The translations under genes were made by a program, and so were the position numbers. Of a DNA stretch of 64,000 nt, positions 21,810 to 32,309 are shown one piece after another; positions within the stretch are counted from its first letter, which is position 1; every line of letters begins with the position of its first letter. The notes under the pieces were generated by a model. The model saw only the letters and a program-made list of their open reading frames with translations, was not told the origin of the DNA and did no database searches. Source of the stretch: Oncomelania hupensis. Its lineage: Eukaryota > Mollusca > Gastropoda > Littorinimorpha > Pomatiopsidae. The stretch lies in the NCBI GenBank assembly GCA_036898135.1, contig CM072511.1, positions 74,472,119 through 74,536,118 on the forward strand. The letters run 5' to 3'.

Positions 21810-21960
21810 AAACCCTGTCACTAGTGTCCATAGCTACCTGGCACAGTATTGTTGCTCAGGTAGAGCAACTTACTTAGTTTGTAAATAGGACCCTAGGATA
21901 GTGCAGTGTTAAACTAGGCTCTGTAGTAGAAAAAGGTCGAATCCAGTAGTCATCGCCTTT

Positions 21961-21977
21961 TTTCAGTTGAGGGAGCC
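21961..21977 (+). promoter_or_regulatory. Gmr-B polypurine tract region
   Basis: GTTGAGGGAGCC lies immediately before the 3' LTR TG. It is short and imperfect as a polypurine tract but in the right place for plus-strand priming. Confidence 0.5.
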
Positions 21978-23528
21978 TGTCATGAATTGGCTAGTTTTAA
22001 CTCTGCTTGTTGACTATTTAGCCATGGGTAGTCTTTGTAACAGTAGAGAAGTTAGACTATTACACAGCAGCAATTAAATTACACAGTAAACCACACACAG
22101 CGAGCGAGCCACCCACATCGCAGTGAGTCAGCACTTGAGCTTTGAATCGGACCGTTTTAACCAATCAGAAGCAGGCTCAGTGGGTAGAGCAGTTTTGACT
22201 GTGTCAGAGCCTAACACAGTTTGAATCAGTCGTGTGTGAGACGAGGTAGAGTCAACATCTCCACAGCTAGAGAAATCTCTACACTCATAGACCAGGAAGC
22301 AGGACTTTGAAATCTTAGAATTCTCTCAAGTCACTACGGGCCTGAACTTGTCAAACAGGTAAATGAACACCCTTCTGTTTCATCGTGATATATTTGTATT
22401 ATTGTTGAAATTATGTTTGTGGAATTTGCTATGCATAAATGTGAATTGTTAATCCGAATTTGCGGGACTACGTGGAAGAGCCTACCACGAGGCGAAACAC
22501 GACCGGTTGCGCCGCCATGTTGCATGCCGTACGGAACCACTGTTGTTTAACTTATATGTATGTTTGCAGACCAGTGGCTGTACCACTGAATGTTTATAAT
22601 ATTATTAATTCTGTATGTGTATAGTTAGACACGATTTATATTTACGTATGTATAGGAATTTAGAGTGAGATTCCAGTGGAACCCGGGAGTAGCAGAATGT
22701 TCGTCGCTTATGTATAGAGATGTGGAGCTATCACTGAGGGCTACTTGGCTTTCAGTGAGACGCTCTGCACAAACCGATTATTCAGGGTTGTGCAGAATTT
22801 TGTCTCTTATATTACAGACGAGCAGGCGAGCTATCCCGAGCTATCCCGAGCTATCCCGAGCTATCCTGTGCACCCCACTCCACAGAAACGACCAGTTGGT
22901 TGAGGAGACTCTACCGCACAAGCCGGAAAGAGATACCTTGAAACACACCCTGTCAGACCCCACAGCGTGGCAAGGGAACCCAACTACACAACGACACAGG
23001 TGGACCAGAAGCTACCTCACAGAAGGACTTCGAACACCCCACACATGAGTTAAGTGCATAAGGCGAAGGTGCACTTAAACTGATCATAGCAGGACCACAG
23101 TAGTCCAACTCTTCAGAAACTGTAAAACGGACCACAGTAGTCCAAATCTACATGAAATATTATAGAAAGTGCCCGAGGAAGATATAACAGCTGCCTAGAC
23201 TATCAGCGATCGAACTATTAGCAGTGACTGAGACTTTTTAAGTTAGATTAGTACTTAGAGAATCTTGTATAGAGTAGAAGAAATAAATGTGTGATTTTAA
23301 CTGTTATCAAGTGGCTGGACTACATATGATTCATAGCCGTGTGAAAGCTAGTGTGACAGTAATCTCTTACAATTTTTCTATCTATTTCTGTACCCCAACC
23401 TTAACACAGAACGAGCTAAACAAATAAATTTATTAAAGTAATTCATAGGGTGACGTACTAGCATTCCCACCGAATAAACGTGAGGGTCCATAATTCCATT
23501 GTGCAGAGCCCATAAACCCCACGTGACA
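21978..23528 (+). repeat. Gmr-B 3' LTR
   Basis: 1551 bp, TGTCA...TGACA. It carries the uninterrupted sequence at the point where the 5' LTR holds the LINE insertion, and thus serves as the empty-site control. Confidence 0.96.
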
Positions 23529-23533
23529 GTATG

Positions 23534-23690
23534 TATAAACATATACGACATATATGTACATAATGTCAGAAGTAAGTAATTAGGTTTGATGTTAATATGT
23601 ATGAACATGTCAATAGTACGCGAAGTAATGTACACTTGATTTTTATACACTTGCAAATAAACATGTTAATAGTGCCTGAAGTCATTTAGT
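23534..23690. repeat. Degenerate tandem repeat, right half
   Basis: Continuation of 15263-15524 beyond Gmr-B: AACATG(T/A)(T/C)AATAGT and GAAGT(A/C)AT words recur at about 60-bp spacing. No coding content. Confidence 0.55.
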
Positions 23691-23908
23691 TGTGATTTGT
23701 GTGGAAAATGTCATGATATTATTAATATTATTAGTTATTGTTTCCAATGTAAGTATCAGTATTATCACGGTAATATTTCTGTGTGTATTTTGAATGTTTG
23801 CTGACAATTAAACTGAAATTGCTTGTCAACAGAATGGAGGTTTTACGCAGTTTATATTGTTCCCTTCTTTTGTGTCATTCTGTCCACTTTGACAATCTTT
23901 CCGTCATA

Positions 23909-23909
23909 G

Positions 23910-24005
<96 letters not shown>

Positions 24006-24022
24006 GTGTGTGTGTGTGTGTT
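23909..24022 (+). repeat. (TC)n microsatellite followed by (GT)n
   Basis: About 45 uninterrupted TC units (to 23999) and then a short GT run (24005-24020). Reading frames across it give Leu-Ser or Arg-Glu runs that are not genes. Confidence 0.97.
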
Positions 24023-24115
24023 TGTGTGAGAATTTCCAAATTACTGCATAAATTAAATGAAACAATAAACGTGTTGGAAATAAATTCATGCATTTAACAA
24101 CGGATCAAAGATAAA

Positions 24116-24346
24116 TTAATTCGGTAAATAATAATATATTCACTGAATTAATTACAATTACATTCAAACATAATTTGAGAGAATAAACAAAATGTCAATA
24201 AAATATATAGAATGAAATATATTGCTTTCATTCTATAAATTTAAGTTTATTGACATTACTTTTGTTTATTCTCTCAAATTATGTTTATTTTTTCAATATA
24301 TGTAATTCTAATTAATTCAGTGAATATATTATTTACTGAATTAAAT
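24116..24346. repeat. AT-rich foldback 1
   Basis: Two arms of about 110 bp that are imperfect reverse complements (for example AATAATATATTCACTGAATT, CATAATTTGAGAGAATAAAC and GTCAATAAA on the left all recur inverted on the right), meeting near 24225. No ORF. Confidence 0.85.
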
Positions 24347-24577
24347 AACCTTGAAAAATAAACAAGCAAAGAAATCAAAAATCAATTCATTTTATATATT
24401 TTATTTCAATTGCAATTAATGTAAATCTTAATAATTTCATTTCTACCAAGTATTATTCTAGTTAATTATTTTTATTTTCATGCATTTTTTACACTTAATT
24501 ATATTTTATTCCAAAAAATACCTTTAATACTCTTGAATTTAGTTGCTTGTCTTTATTTTACTGTATACATTGCTTTC

Positions 24578-24745
24578 ATTCATAATTTGAGAGAATAAAC
24601 AAAATGTCAATAAAATATATAGAATGAAATATATTGCTTTATTGACATTACTTTTGTTTATTCTCTCAAATTATGTTTCATTTTTTAATATATATAATTC
24701 TAGTTAATTCAGTGAATATATTATTATTTAGTGAATTAATTACAC
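24578..24745. repeat. AT-rich foldback 2
   Basis: A second, shorter copy of foldback 1 with the same arms (ATAATTTGAGAGAATAAAC ... GTTTATTCTCTCAAATTAT) and a very short centre. The outer part of the left arm is missing. Confidence 0.82.
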
Positions 24746-25080
24746 TTAAAAGATTGAAAACTATAAATTTGTTCTTCATGAAACAAGCTGCATGACAAAT
24801 TAATTTTATTCATATATTTTTATTGAGATTGTATAAATTTGTTTGTTTATATTTATAAATAATACGTACTTAATACCGCCAACATCTGGTGGTCCTAACA
24901 CTGCATAATTCCTGCAATACTTAGCAATGTTTTAACAGACAGAATGAAGGTCTAATTAGTCAGGCGCGCCAACGGGAAAAGGGGAGTAACTCTTCCGACA
25001 AGAGTTGCTTCCCATAAACTGTCCAACTTTTGTTACACAGGCTTATGAAGGAGTCGACTATCTTGGTATTTATAGTCTTT
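24746..25080. other. No recognised gene
   Basis: AT-rich. It contains a small hairpin at about 24981-25013 (GGGAGTAACTCTT paired with AAGAGTTGCTTCCC). Nothing else stands out. Confidence 0.4.
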
Positions 25081-26463
25081 GATACAATACAATACAACTT
25101 TATTCATCTCAAACTGAGCAATTACAATGGCAGCATCAGCAAATTAGCAAAATACACAAGAATTAAAATATTATTATATACACATGAGAAGTGTCCAAGC
25201 AATAAATAATAAATAAAACAAATAAATAACAAAACATACGGTTAAATACATACAATAAACTAGAGGTAAATGTCATAAAAAGTAAACTGCACTGATATAT
25301 CACAGATAATAGTTTCTCCGCAGAAAGCTACAATACAAAATGTACATCCCAACAATACAATACCATACAATACAACACAACACAACACGATACGATACAG
25401 CACAACACAATGCCACACAACTTCATTCCTCTCAAGCTGGGCAATTACAATTACAAAGGCAGCTTTGTCGCAGAAATAACCAGTAAGAATAAGAATAAAA
25501 AATTTAAATGACCTTATGTACACACGGAGAGTACTCCCAATAAATAAGTAAATGTGCTGTTAAATGCATAAGTAAACTATAAAAATATAAACTATAAAAC
25601 AAACATCACAGATAATAGTTTCTACCAGCAAAAATCTCCTCACTCTCTCTCTGGAATTATACCCACACTCACCCACTCGCACAGCAGCTTATATCTATTG
25701 TCTATAGTGATACAGAATCAATAAAATCAATCGTAAATTTATTTATTTAAAAAAAATAATAATAATAAAAAATCCCTTGTATTACATTGTATAGGCGTTG
25801 AGAAGGCGGACAGCAGAGGGTACAAATGAGTTTGAATATCTTTTAGTTTTCGAAATGGGTTGAGCAAAACGACGTTTTGAAGGCAAAAGTACAAACTCAT
25901 CGGCCAAAATATGTTCCGGTTTACTGACAATCTGTTTAGCTTTCCTTGTGATTTGCTGATTGCAGAAGGCAGATAGGTTCATCTGATCCTCACCTGTAAT
26001 TTTGGAACACATTTTCACAATGCTGTAGAGACTATTTCTATCCCTAACCGACAGACTAGGAAACCAGCATATGTGAAAAAGTCAAAAGACTCTCAATGAA
26101 AGACTGGTAAAACAGACTAAGTATTTTTTTGTCTACTGAAAAAGAGTTGAGTTTTCTGAGAAGGTATACTCTCTGCTGCCCCCGCTTGACAATAGCTTCA
26201 GTATTGGCATCCCATTTTAGCTTATTATCGAAAATTGTACCAAGGTATTTGTAGGTCTCTACCATTTCAATATTTTCACCATGGATTGTGCTTGCAGCAA
26301 CATCATCTCTGTCTCTTCTAAAATCAACAATAAGTTCTTTGGTCTTAGAAACATTCATTTCCAAATGGTTGTCATCACACCAGTCTACAAAAGTAGGCAA
26401 AGAATCACCGTAGCCATTCTCCGAACCACTCATCAGGGACAACAAAGCCGAATCATCTGAGTC
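25081..26463 (-). mobile_element. Diverged Rex/CR1-like LINE, 3' half
   Basis: Minus-strand remnant. The 3' UTR is present twice in direct order, 25081-25330 and about 25345-25635, each beginning with (ATACA)n and a CTTTATTC(A/C)TCTCAA block and ending CACAGATAATAGTTTCT. The coding part runs from about 25780 to the reverse transcriptase SDD box at 26463, where the sequence is cut by a Gypsy fragment. Confidence 0.75.
25782..26463 (-). pseudogene. Rex/CR1-like reverse transcriptase, C-terminal part
   Basis: Read right to left: SDDSALLSLMSG (the catalytic Asp pair, at the truncation point), FVDWCDDNHLEMNVSKTKEL, VDFRRDRDD, YKYLGTIFDNKLKWD, SFIESLLTFS, then after a frameshift near 26058 MCSKITGEDQMNLSAF, HILADEFVLLPSKRRF and SFVPSAVRLLN. 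It has the same motif order as 31640-32309, but clearly more diverged. It is a pseudogene lacking everything N-terminal of the palm. Confidence 0.8.
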
Positions 26464-26883
26464 GTGTGTTACTGGGACGACCTGCTAGTCCATACCCAGA
26501 CCTGGAAGGAACATCTGCCTACCTTGAGGGTGCTTTTTCACCGTCTAGCAGACGCTAACCTGACCGTGAGACCTAGCAAATGCATTTTGGAAACTGACAA
26601 TATCGACTTCATTGGACATTCGATGGAAGAAGGAAGCAATAGAGGATGCACTGACTCTAGGAAAGCCCACGAGATCACTGTCTTTGACCCTGGGCCGATG
26701 ACAACCCTAACGGACGAGGGCGTCGTTTCCTTACGGATGAAAGAACATTGACTCTGTGTGGATGAACTGAGAACATTGACAGTATCCAAACAGACTGAAA
26801 TACGTTTTAATTCTGGACTTTGTGCATTGCGTCTCAACGTTGTTGAAAGAAATTAAGTAAATTTCTTCTTGTGTAGGGGATTA
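26464..26883 (+). pseudogene. Gmr-C: scrambled Gypsy reverse transcriptase remnant
   Basis: It begins with CYWDDLLVHTQTWKEHLPTL ... VRPSKCILETDNIDFIGHS, parallel to 40678-40840 of Gmr-A. It then jumps at about 26632 to a decayed block matching the earlier Gmr-A part 40375-40445 (DSRK...ITVFDPGPM). From about 26745 it matches the Gmr-A 3' end (41487-41606) up to the LTR. The normal order of the first two blocks is therefore reversed. RNase H is missing. Confidence 0.75.
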
Positions 26884-27481
26884 TGTTACGTTTGAGACAC
26901 TCACGATAGTACTTGTGAGACACGCATGATAGATCAGATCGTTTTGTTTTGCTAAGCATGCAATAACAGAGTGTATTTACCTTTGATTTGATTTTGCGTT
27001 GTAGTTGGAAAAAGCTTTGTATAATGTCGATAATTTTTGTTGGTTGATATTAATGGAGAATTCTCTAGGGTTGCTTGTTTACTATCGATCGAAGCATCTA
27101 GATAGATCTACTGGTAGCTGAGAGATTCTTGGACCCTAAAGAAAGTTGTATGACGTTAGACAGCGATGACGAATTTTATTTTTATTGGCTGTAATTGCGT
27201 CACGCTGGAATGTTTGAACGTTCTCTATAGTATAGAGAGACTATATATGTGCCGCGCTGTTTCAGAGTTGAGAGAGTTAAAAGGAGAAAAGAGAAAGTGG
27301 AAAAAGCAATTGTATGCAGTTGTTGATGTACGCTAAATAAAGTTGGAAAACTTTATACGACGACTCCTGCCTTGTTGCTGAGTGAACAGGTTGCGTGGAT
27401 AAATGAATCTGAGTTACACTTTTCAGGATTCAAGCATCGGGGCTGAATCAACTACTGATAAAAATAACAACTAGTGTAACA
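26884..27481 (+). repeat. Gmr-C 3' LTR
   Basis: It starts TGTTACGTTTGAGAC and ends AGTGTAACA, 598 bp. It is alignable with the Gmr-A LTR along its length (GCAATAACAGAGTGTATTTA, TTTGATTTTGCGTTGT, ACTATATATGTGCCGCGCTG, GGGGCTGAATCA) but well diverged, so it is an older family member. It lies inside an RNase H LINE 3' end. No matching 5' LTR is found. Confidence 0.85.
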
Positions 27482-27557
27482 GTGACAAATTCTTTTACGT
27501 CTGCTATTTTATGTCTGAATGTGCTGATCTGGTTCATGAAAGAAAGATATTTTGGTT
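27482..27557 (+). mobile_element. RNase H LINE 3' end, left piece
   Basis: GTGACAAATTCTTTTACGTC... matches 55262-55340 (cysteine-containing C-terminal tail of the LINE protein, then GGTT(T/C)GA). It continues at 32815, so it was split by the Rex-like LINE. Confidence 0.82.
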
Positions 27558-27686
27558 TGAGGGGCGCTCACTCTGGGCGACTTGACGTGTGTTTTGCTGT
27601 CGGCTAGATTCCTTTTTTCTGTTTACATTGTTCTTAGCGTATTGTGAAGGCTGATTTATTGCACTGACGTGTGTGAAGACTTCAAG

Positions 27687-28294
27687 ATGCGTGCTGTGTT
27701 GTTTCTGGATGTATTGGTGGCGGTGGCTGTGGTATTTTGTGTGTTGAAGTGTGGTGTGAATGCTACGGGTCAACATGGCGATCGTCATAACGGTTGGCGA
27801 ACAGATTTCATTCAGTACACACGTGAGTCAATTTTGCTTCTGCAATCGGCTGTTGACGCTATGCCCCATCGATTTGACTGTTTCCCAGCAGAAATCATTC
27901 CTGATTGTAACGCTGATGGTTCCAATACCGATGTGATTGTCCGAAGGCGTAAACGTGGTCACCGAGGGGGGATACGACGGAGGTTGAGACGCTACAGGAC
28001 CCTACTACCCCTTCCTTCCATCATTCTTTCGAACACTCGTTCCCTTCGACCCAAGCCACCAAACTGCAACTTCGATGAACTATGTGCCTACGTACAATAT
28101 ATGAACGAATTTAAATACGCATGTTTATTATGTTTCTCAGAGACATGGTTTGACAATTGTATCACCGATGACAGTGTTTATATTGACGGTTTTGGCACGC
28201 CATTCCGCAGTGACCGATCTGAATTTACTGTCAGCGGTAAACATCACGGTGGAGGTGTGTGTTTGTATGTCAACGAGCAGTATTGTAGTCGAGC
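27687..28294 (+). CDS. Rex/CR1-like LINE ORF, N-terminal endonuclease half
   Basis: The ATG at 27687 gives MRAVLFLDVLVAVAVV, an unexpectedly hydrophobic start. A basic stretch follows (RRRKRGHRGGIRRRLRRYR, near 27945-27995), then the start of the endonuclease: IILSNTRSLRP (metal-binding Asn), LLCFSETWFDN (catalytic Glu region) and GGGVCLYVNEQY. The hAT element interrupts it directly afterwards; past the junction the frame reads into transposon sequence and stops by 28379. The partner half is 29907-32309. No stop codon exists within this piece. Confidence 0.8.
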
Positions 28295-29906
28295 CATGGC
28301 TTACTTTACTACAGGCCTACTCAACGCGCAACTGGAGTCTGGGACTGGAGGCCTACTTTGTCTATGTAGATTACATTAGTGTGAGACTTTTCTTTAACAC
28401 ATCATGAAATTAAATTTAAGTTTACTTGTTTATAAGCTTGTAGAAGGCATATTTTATTATATATTTCTTTCAATTTAGGTGATTTTTATTTAATTTTTAT
28501 CATGGGCTAGTGCTTAACTCCCTCTAAGTTGAGTGCAATAAATCCACTAATATGTGACTGAAAGTAAATAATTATACATGGAAGGATACCAAAATATCTG
28601 TAAAATTTCTTTGAAGACTCAAAGAAAAAAACAACCCACCCTATCCCTCCTGTGAGCCGATACATACTTATTTGCTCAAAGCCGAAGCAGTGCTCCCTTG
28701 TTTCATACTCATAGAGAGTGATACAAATAATACAAAGAACAGCAAGTAGTTATAGTCAAAAACAAGAACTACACAATTAACACTAACCTGTGTGGTAAGC
28801 ACAATCATTATTAGGACAGTTTCAGTCGCTTGAGGGAGGGCTCTTTTGTTGATTTATAGCCTGTTTTACACCCGTAAACACATTTTCTCCCCATCTTTGG
28901 CGCTCAAACAACACGTTCAAAATAATGTACATCTCGTCACCTACGCAATCGATGTGTGTTGGTAATAGTTTCACTGCAAGTAAATAATTATACATGGAAG
29001 GATACCAAAATATCTGTAAAATTTCTTTGAAGACTCACAGAAAAAAGCAACCCACCCTATCCCTCCTGTGAGCCGATACATACTTATTTGCTCAAAGCCG
29101 AAGCAGTGCTCCCTTGTTTCATACTCATAGAGAGTGATACAAATAATACAAAGAACAGCAAGTAGTTATAGTCAAAAACAAGAACTACACAATTAACACT
29201 AACCTGTGTGGTAAGCACAATCATTATTAGGACAGTTTCAGTCGCTTGAGGGAGGGCTCTTTTGTTGATTTATAGCCTGTTTTACACCCGTAAACACAAC
29301 ATTTTCTCCCCATCTTTGGCGCTCAAACAACACGTTCAAAATAATGTACATCTCGTCACCTACGCAATCGATGTGTGTTGGTAATAGTTTCACTGCAAGT
29401 AAATAATTATACATGGAAGGATACCAAAATATCTGTAAAATTTCTTTGAAGACTCACAGAAAAAAACAACCCACCCTATCCCTCCTGTGAGCCGATACAT
29501 ACTTATTTGCTCAAAGCCGAAGCAGTGCTCCCTTGTTTCATACTCATAGAGAGTGATACAAATAATACAAAGAACAGCAAGTAGTTATAGTCAAAAACAA
29601 GAACTACACAATTAACACTAACCTGTGTGGTAAGCACAATCATCATTAGGACAGTTTCAGTCGCTTGAGGGAGGGCTCTTTTGTTGATTTATAGCCTGTT
29701 TTACACCCGTAAACACAACATTTTCTCCCCATCTTTGGCGCTCAAACAACACGTTCAAAATAATGTAGCCTACTTCTCGTCACCTACGCAATCGATGTGT
29801 GTTGGTAATAGTTTCACTGCTGACTGGAGACAGAGGCAGGCAAAAGTCGGCCTCCAGTCTACAATCGCGCGTTACGTTGTGTAGGCCTGTAGTAAAGTAA
29901 GCTATG
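28295..29906. mobile_element. Non-autonomous hAT element with triplicated core
   Basis: The terminal inverted repeat is CATGGCTTACTTTACTACAG... at the left and the same with one change, inverted, at the right. It extends imperfectly for about 60-75 bp (GGCCTCCAGTC and GCGCGTT recur inverted). The 8-bp duplication AGTCGAGC lies at 28287-28294 and 29907-29914; an 8-bp duplication and CA-starting ends fit the hAT superfamily. There is no transposase. The centre consists of three direct repeats. Confidence 0.92.
28563..29820 (+). repeat. Three tandem copies of a 416-422-bp unit
   Basis: The units start AGTAAATAATTATACATGG at 28563, 28979 and 29398. They are almost identical: unit 2 and unit 3 have a 3-bp insertion (ACAACATT), and unit 3 has TAGCCTACTT in place of TACAT near its end. 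Each ends TAATAGTTTCACTGC, except that unit 1 is entered through a different junction (GTGACTGAA). No coding content. Confidence 0.96.
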
Positions 29907-32309
29907 AGTCGAGCCAATGTGACAGTAAGAAAGCAACTGTGTACACCTGATGTTGATTTGCTCGCTGTGTCACTGCGACCCAAATACTTACCACGCGAAT
30001 TTGGACAGATATTTATAACTGTGATATACACACACCCTACTACCCAGGCTTCACGCTCACGTGCGTGCACAGAAATTGCAGATGTCGTTCGTGCACTGCA
30101 GTTGATTTCGCCTGATGCCCCTAATTTTGTTCTTGGCGATTTTAATCATTGTGACTTGCGCAGTTGTCTCCCTTCATTCAAACAGTTTGTCACAGTCAAC
30201 ACACGGGAAGATGCTATACTTGACTGTTGCTATGGCAACATTCCCCATGCATATAAATCTTTTCAGCTCCCTAAAATCGGACTATCCGATCACGACTCTG
30301 TACATTTGATCCCTTCCTATAAACCTAAAATACTAACTGAGTCTGTCGTTGCCAAAACTGTAAAAGTATGGTCGGATGATTGTGTTGAGCAATTGCAGGG
30401 TTGTTTCGATTGCACAGACTGGAATGTTTTTCTTGATTCCTCTGATGATGTTAATCAGGCTGCTGATGTGGTCACTGACTATGTTAAATTCTGTGAAGAC
30501 ATGATTATTCCAACCAAACAAGTCAAAATCTATCCAAACAACAAGCCCTGGGTCTCGAGATCACTGAAAAATACTATTAATGAAAAGAAAATTGCATTTC
30601 AAACTGGGGATAGGGACGAAAGAAAGAGGGTTCAGAGGAAATTAAGGGAGGAAATACGTGCAGCTAAGTTAGAATATAAAGAGAAAGTTGAACGTCAGTT
30701 CCAGTCAGGCAACATAAGGGATGCTTGGAAGGGGTTGAAAACCTTATCAGGCCAGAATAAACCTCAGAGCAGTGGTTGCCTGCGAAGTGAAGATGAAAAG
30801 TTAGCTTTCTCTAACGAGCTGAATGATTTTTATTGTCGTTTTGAACGCAATGATTTAAGTGACAGTTTGTCTGAAGTTTTGGTTGATCTTCAGGAAAGGG
30901 TGAGAAATGGGGAGGGAGATGCTTCCGGTGACTTTGAGATCCGGGATTGTGTTGTTGAGTCCCACTTCAAGAGAATAAACCCCCGTAAGGCAATGGGTCC
31001 AGATGGCTTGTGTGGAAAACTGTTGAAAGTATGTTCTGCTCAGTTATGTGTTGTTTTCAGTCATTTGTTTTCTTTATCATTGAAACAATGTGCTGTCCCC
31101 TCAGTCTGGAAAAATTCCACTATCTGTCCTGTTCCAAAGTCTAGAAGCCCATCTGAGTTGAATGACTATAGGCCAGTTGCACTCACCAGTATCGCCATGA
31201 AATGCTTTGAGCGTATCGTCTTGAAAAAACTTCTCTCTCAAACACAACAGTTTCTTGATCCTTTTCAGTTCGCATACAAGCAAGACAGATCCACTGACGA
31301 CGCAACACTCACTCTACTCAACAACGCTTATACACAGCTGGATAAACCTAGTTCTTTCGTTAGGATTCTCTTTATCGATTTTTCTTCTGCTTTTAATACG
31401 ATACAACCTCATCTCATGGCGCTCAAACTTCTGGCCCTTGACGTCAATCCCAGGCTTATCCTGTGGATAGTCAGCTTTCTAGTTCATAGATCTCAGTCAG
31501 TCTGCTTCCAGCGAGCTCTCTCCTCTACTCGAACTACATCAACTGGCTCCCCTCAGGGCACTGTACTATCTCCTGTTCTGTTTACTCTGTACACCAACGA
31601 TTGCACAGGCTCTGAAAATACACCTCTCATTAAGTACTCAGATGACTCTGCCCTTCAAGACCTCTCCAACTCTGCAACTGTTTATCTAAAGGAAGTGCAA
31701 AGGTTTATTGCATGGTGCAAAGAGAATTTTTTAAATATAAATGTGAAGAAAACTAAAGAACTGATTATTGATTTTAGAAAAAACCCATCTGCTGTGCCTG
31801 ACTTAGTGATTGATGGAGAAAAGGTGGAAAGAGTCTTGGAATACAAATATCTGGGAACAATACTTGACAATAAGCTTACCTTTGATTCCAACACTACTTC
31901 CATCCATAAGAAATGTCAGTCAAGAATATATTGCCTCCAAAAATTGCGCTCTCTGAAAGTCAACAAGTCTGTTTTATGTAACTTTTACAGATGTTTTATT
32001 CAATCGGTGCTGACCTTTGGTTTTCTTTGCTGGTTTGGAGGTCTCAGTGTGAAGAGTAAGAATGTGTTGGATAGAATTGTGAAGGTGTGTGGGAAAGTGG
32101 TGGGTGAAAAGCAGGAAAGTTTGTGTGTGTTGTACGAAAGGCAAGTAAGAAAGAAAGCGAGCATGATTGTAAGAGACTCCACTCACATCCTAGCCCAGCA
32201 CTACCAGCTCCTTCCTTCTGGTCGCCGTTTCAGAGTGCCAAATGTTTCTACAGTTAGAGCTAAGAACAGTTTTATACCCAAATCAGTACAAATTCTTAAT
32301 AAGTGTTGA
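29904..32309 (+). CDS. Rex/CR1-like LINE ORF, endonuclease end plus reverse transcriptase
   Basis: The open frame is 801 codons. The ATG at 29904 is made from the last three bases of the hAT element; the LINE coding resumes with the duplicated AGTCGAGC. Contents: the rest of the endonuclease (NFVLGDFNH, LSDHDSVHLI), a basic linker, and reverse transcriptase with PRKAMGPDGLCGKLLK, DYRPVALTSIAMKCFE, RILFIDFSSAFNT (first catalytic Asp), TGSPQGTVLSPVLF, YSDDSALQD (catalytic Asp pair, near 31635), NVKKTKELIIDFRK, YKYLGTILDNKLTF and LLPSGRRFRVP. No internal stop, so the LINE was intact when the hAT element landed. It would nick target DNA and copy LINE RNA there. Confidence 0.9.
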   Translation: MSRANVTVRKQLCTPDVDLLAVSLRPKYLPREFGQIFITVIYTHPTTQASRSRACTEIADVVRALQLISPDAPNFVLGDFNHCDLRSCLPSFKQFVTVNTREDAILDCCYGNIPHAYKSFQLPKIGLSDHDSVHLIPSYKPKILTESVVAKTVKVWSDDCVEQLQGCFDCTDWNVFLDSSDDVNQAADVVTDYVKFCEDMIIPTKQVKIYPNNKPWVSRSLKNTINEKKIAFQTGDRDERKRVQRKLREEIRAAKLEYKEKVERQFQSGNIRDAWKGLKTLSGQNKPQSSGCLRSEDEKLAFSNELNDFYCRFERNDLSDSLSEVLVDLQERVRNGEGDASGDFEIRDCVVESHFKRINPRKAMGPDGLCGKLLKVCSAQLCVVFSHLFSLSLKQCAVPSVWKNSTICPVPKSRSPSELNDYRPVALTSIAMKCFERIVLKKLLSQTQQFLDPFQFAYKQDRSTDDATLTLLNNAYTQLDKPSSFVRILFIDFSSAFNTIQPHLMALKLLALDVNPRLILWIVSFLVHRSQSVCFQRALSSTRTTSTGSPQGTVLSPVLFTLYTNDCTGSENTPLIKYSDDSALQDLSNSATVYLKEVQRFIAWCKENFLNINVKKTKELIIDFRKNPSAVPDLVIDGEKVERVLEYKYLGTILDNKLTFDSNTTSIHKKCQSRIYCLQKLRSLKVNKSVLCNFYRCFIQSVLTFGFLCWFGGLSVKSKNVLDRIVKVCGKVVGEKQESLCVLYERQVRKKASMIVRDSTHILAQHYQLLPSGRRFRVPNVSTVRAKNSFIPKSVQILNKC

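Larger units (their letters stand above)
15530..23528 (+). mobile_element. Gmr-B: Ty3/Gypsy LTR retrotransposon of Gmr1 type, RT deleted
   Basis: Two LTRs (15530-17900 and 21978-23528) begin TGTCA and end TGACA. The element is flanked by the 5-bp duplication GTATG (15525-15529 and 23529-23533). The internal region holds gag, protease, integrase and RNase H in that order, with no reverse transcriptase. Apart from an 819-bp LINE insertion in the 5' LTR, the two LTRs differ by about three substitutions and one single-base indel over 1.55 kb by eye, so the insertion is very recent. Since the copy lacks RT it probably moved using enzymes from a complete relative. Confidence 0.95.

Noticed and set aside
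21191..21877. Continuation of the Gmr-B integrase frame to 21877
   Set aside because: After the junction this frame is the out-of-frame reading of RNase H and is compositionally unlike a protein domain.
23783..24097. Open frames of Leu-Ser or Arg-Glu repeats on both strands
   Set aside because: They are translations of the (TC)n microsatellite, with no conserved flanking sequence.
28563..29820. CRISPR-like or satellite array
   Set aside because: Only three units of about 420 bp with no spacers, confined inside a hAT element.
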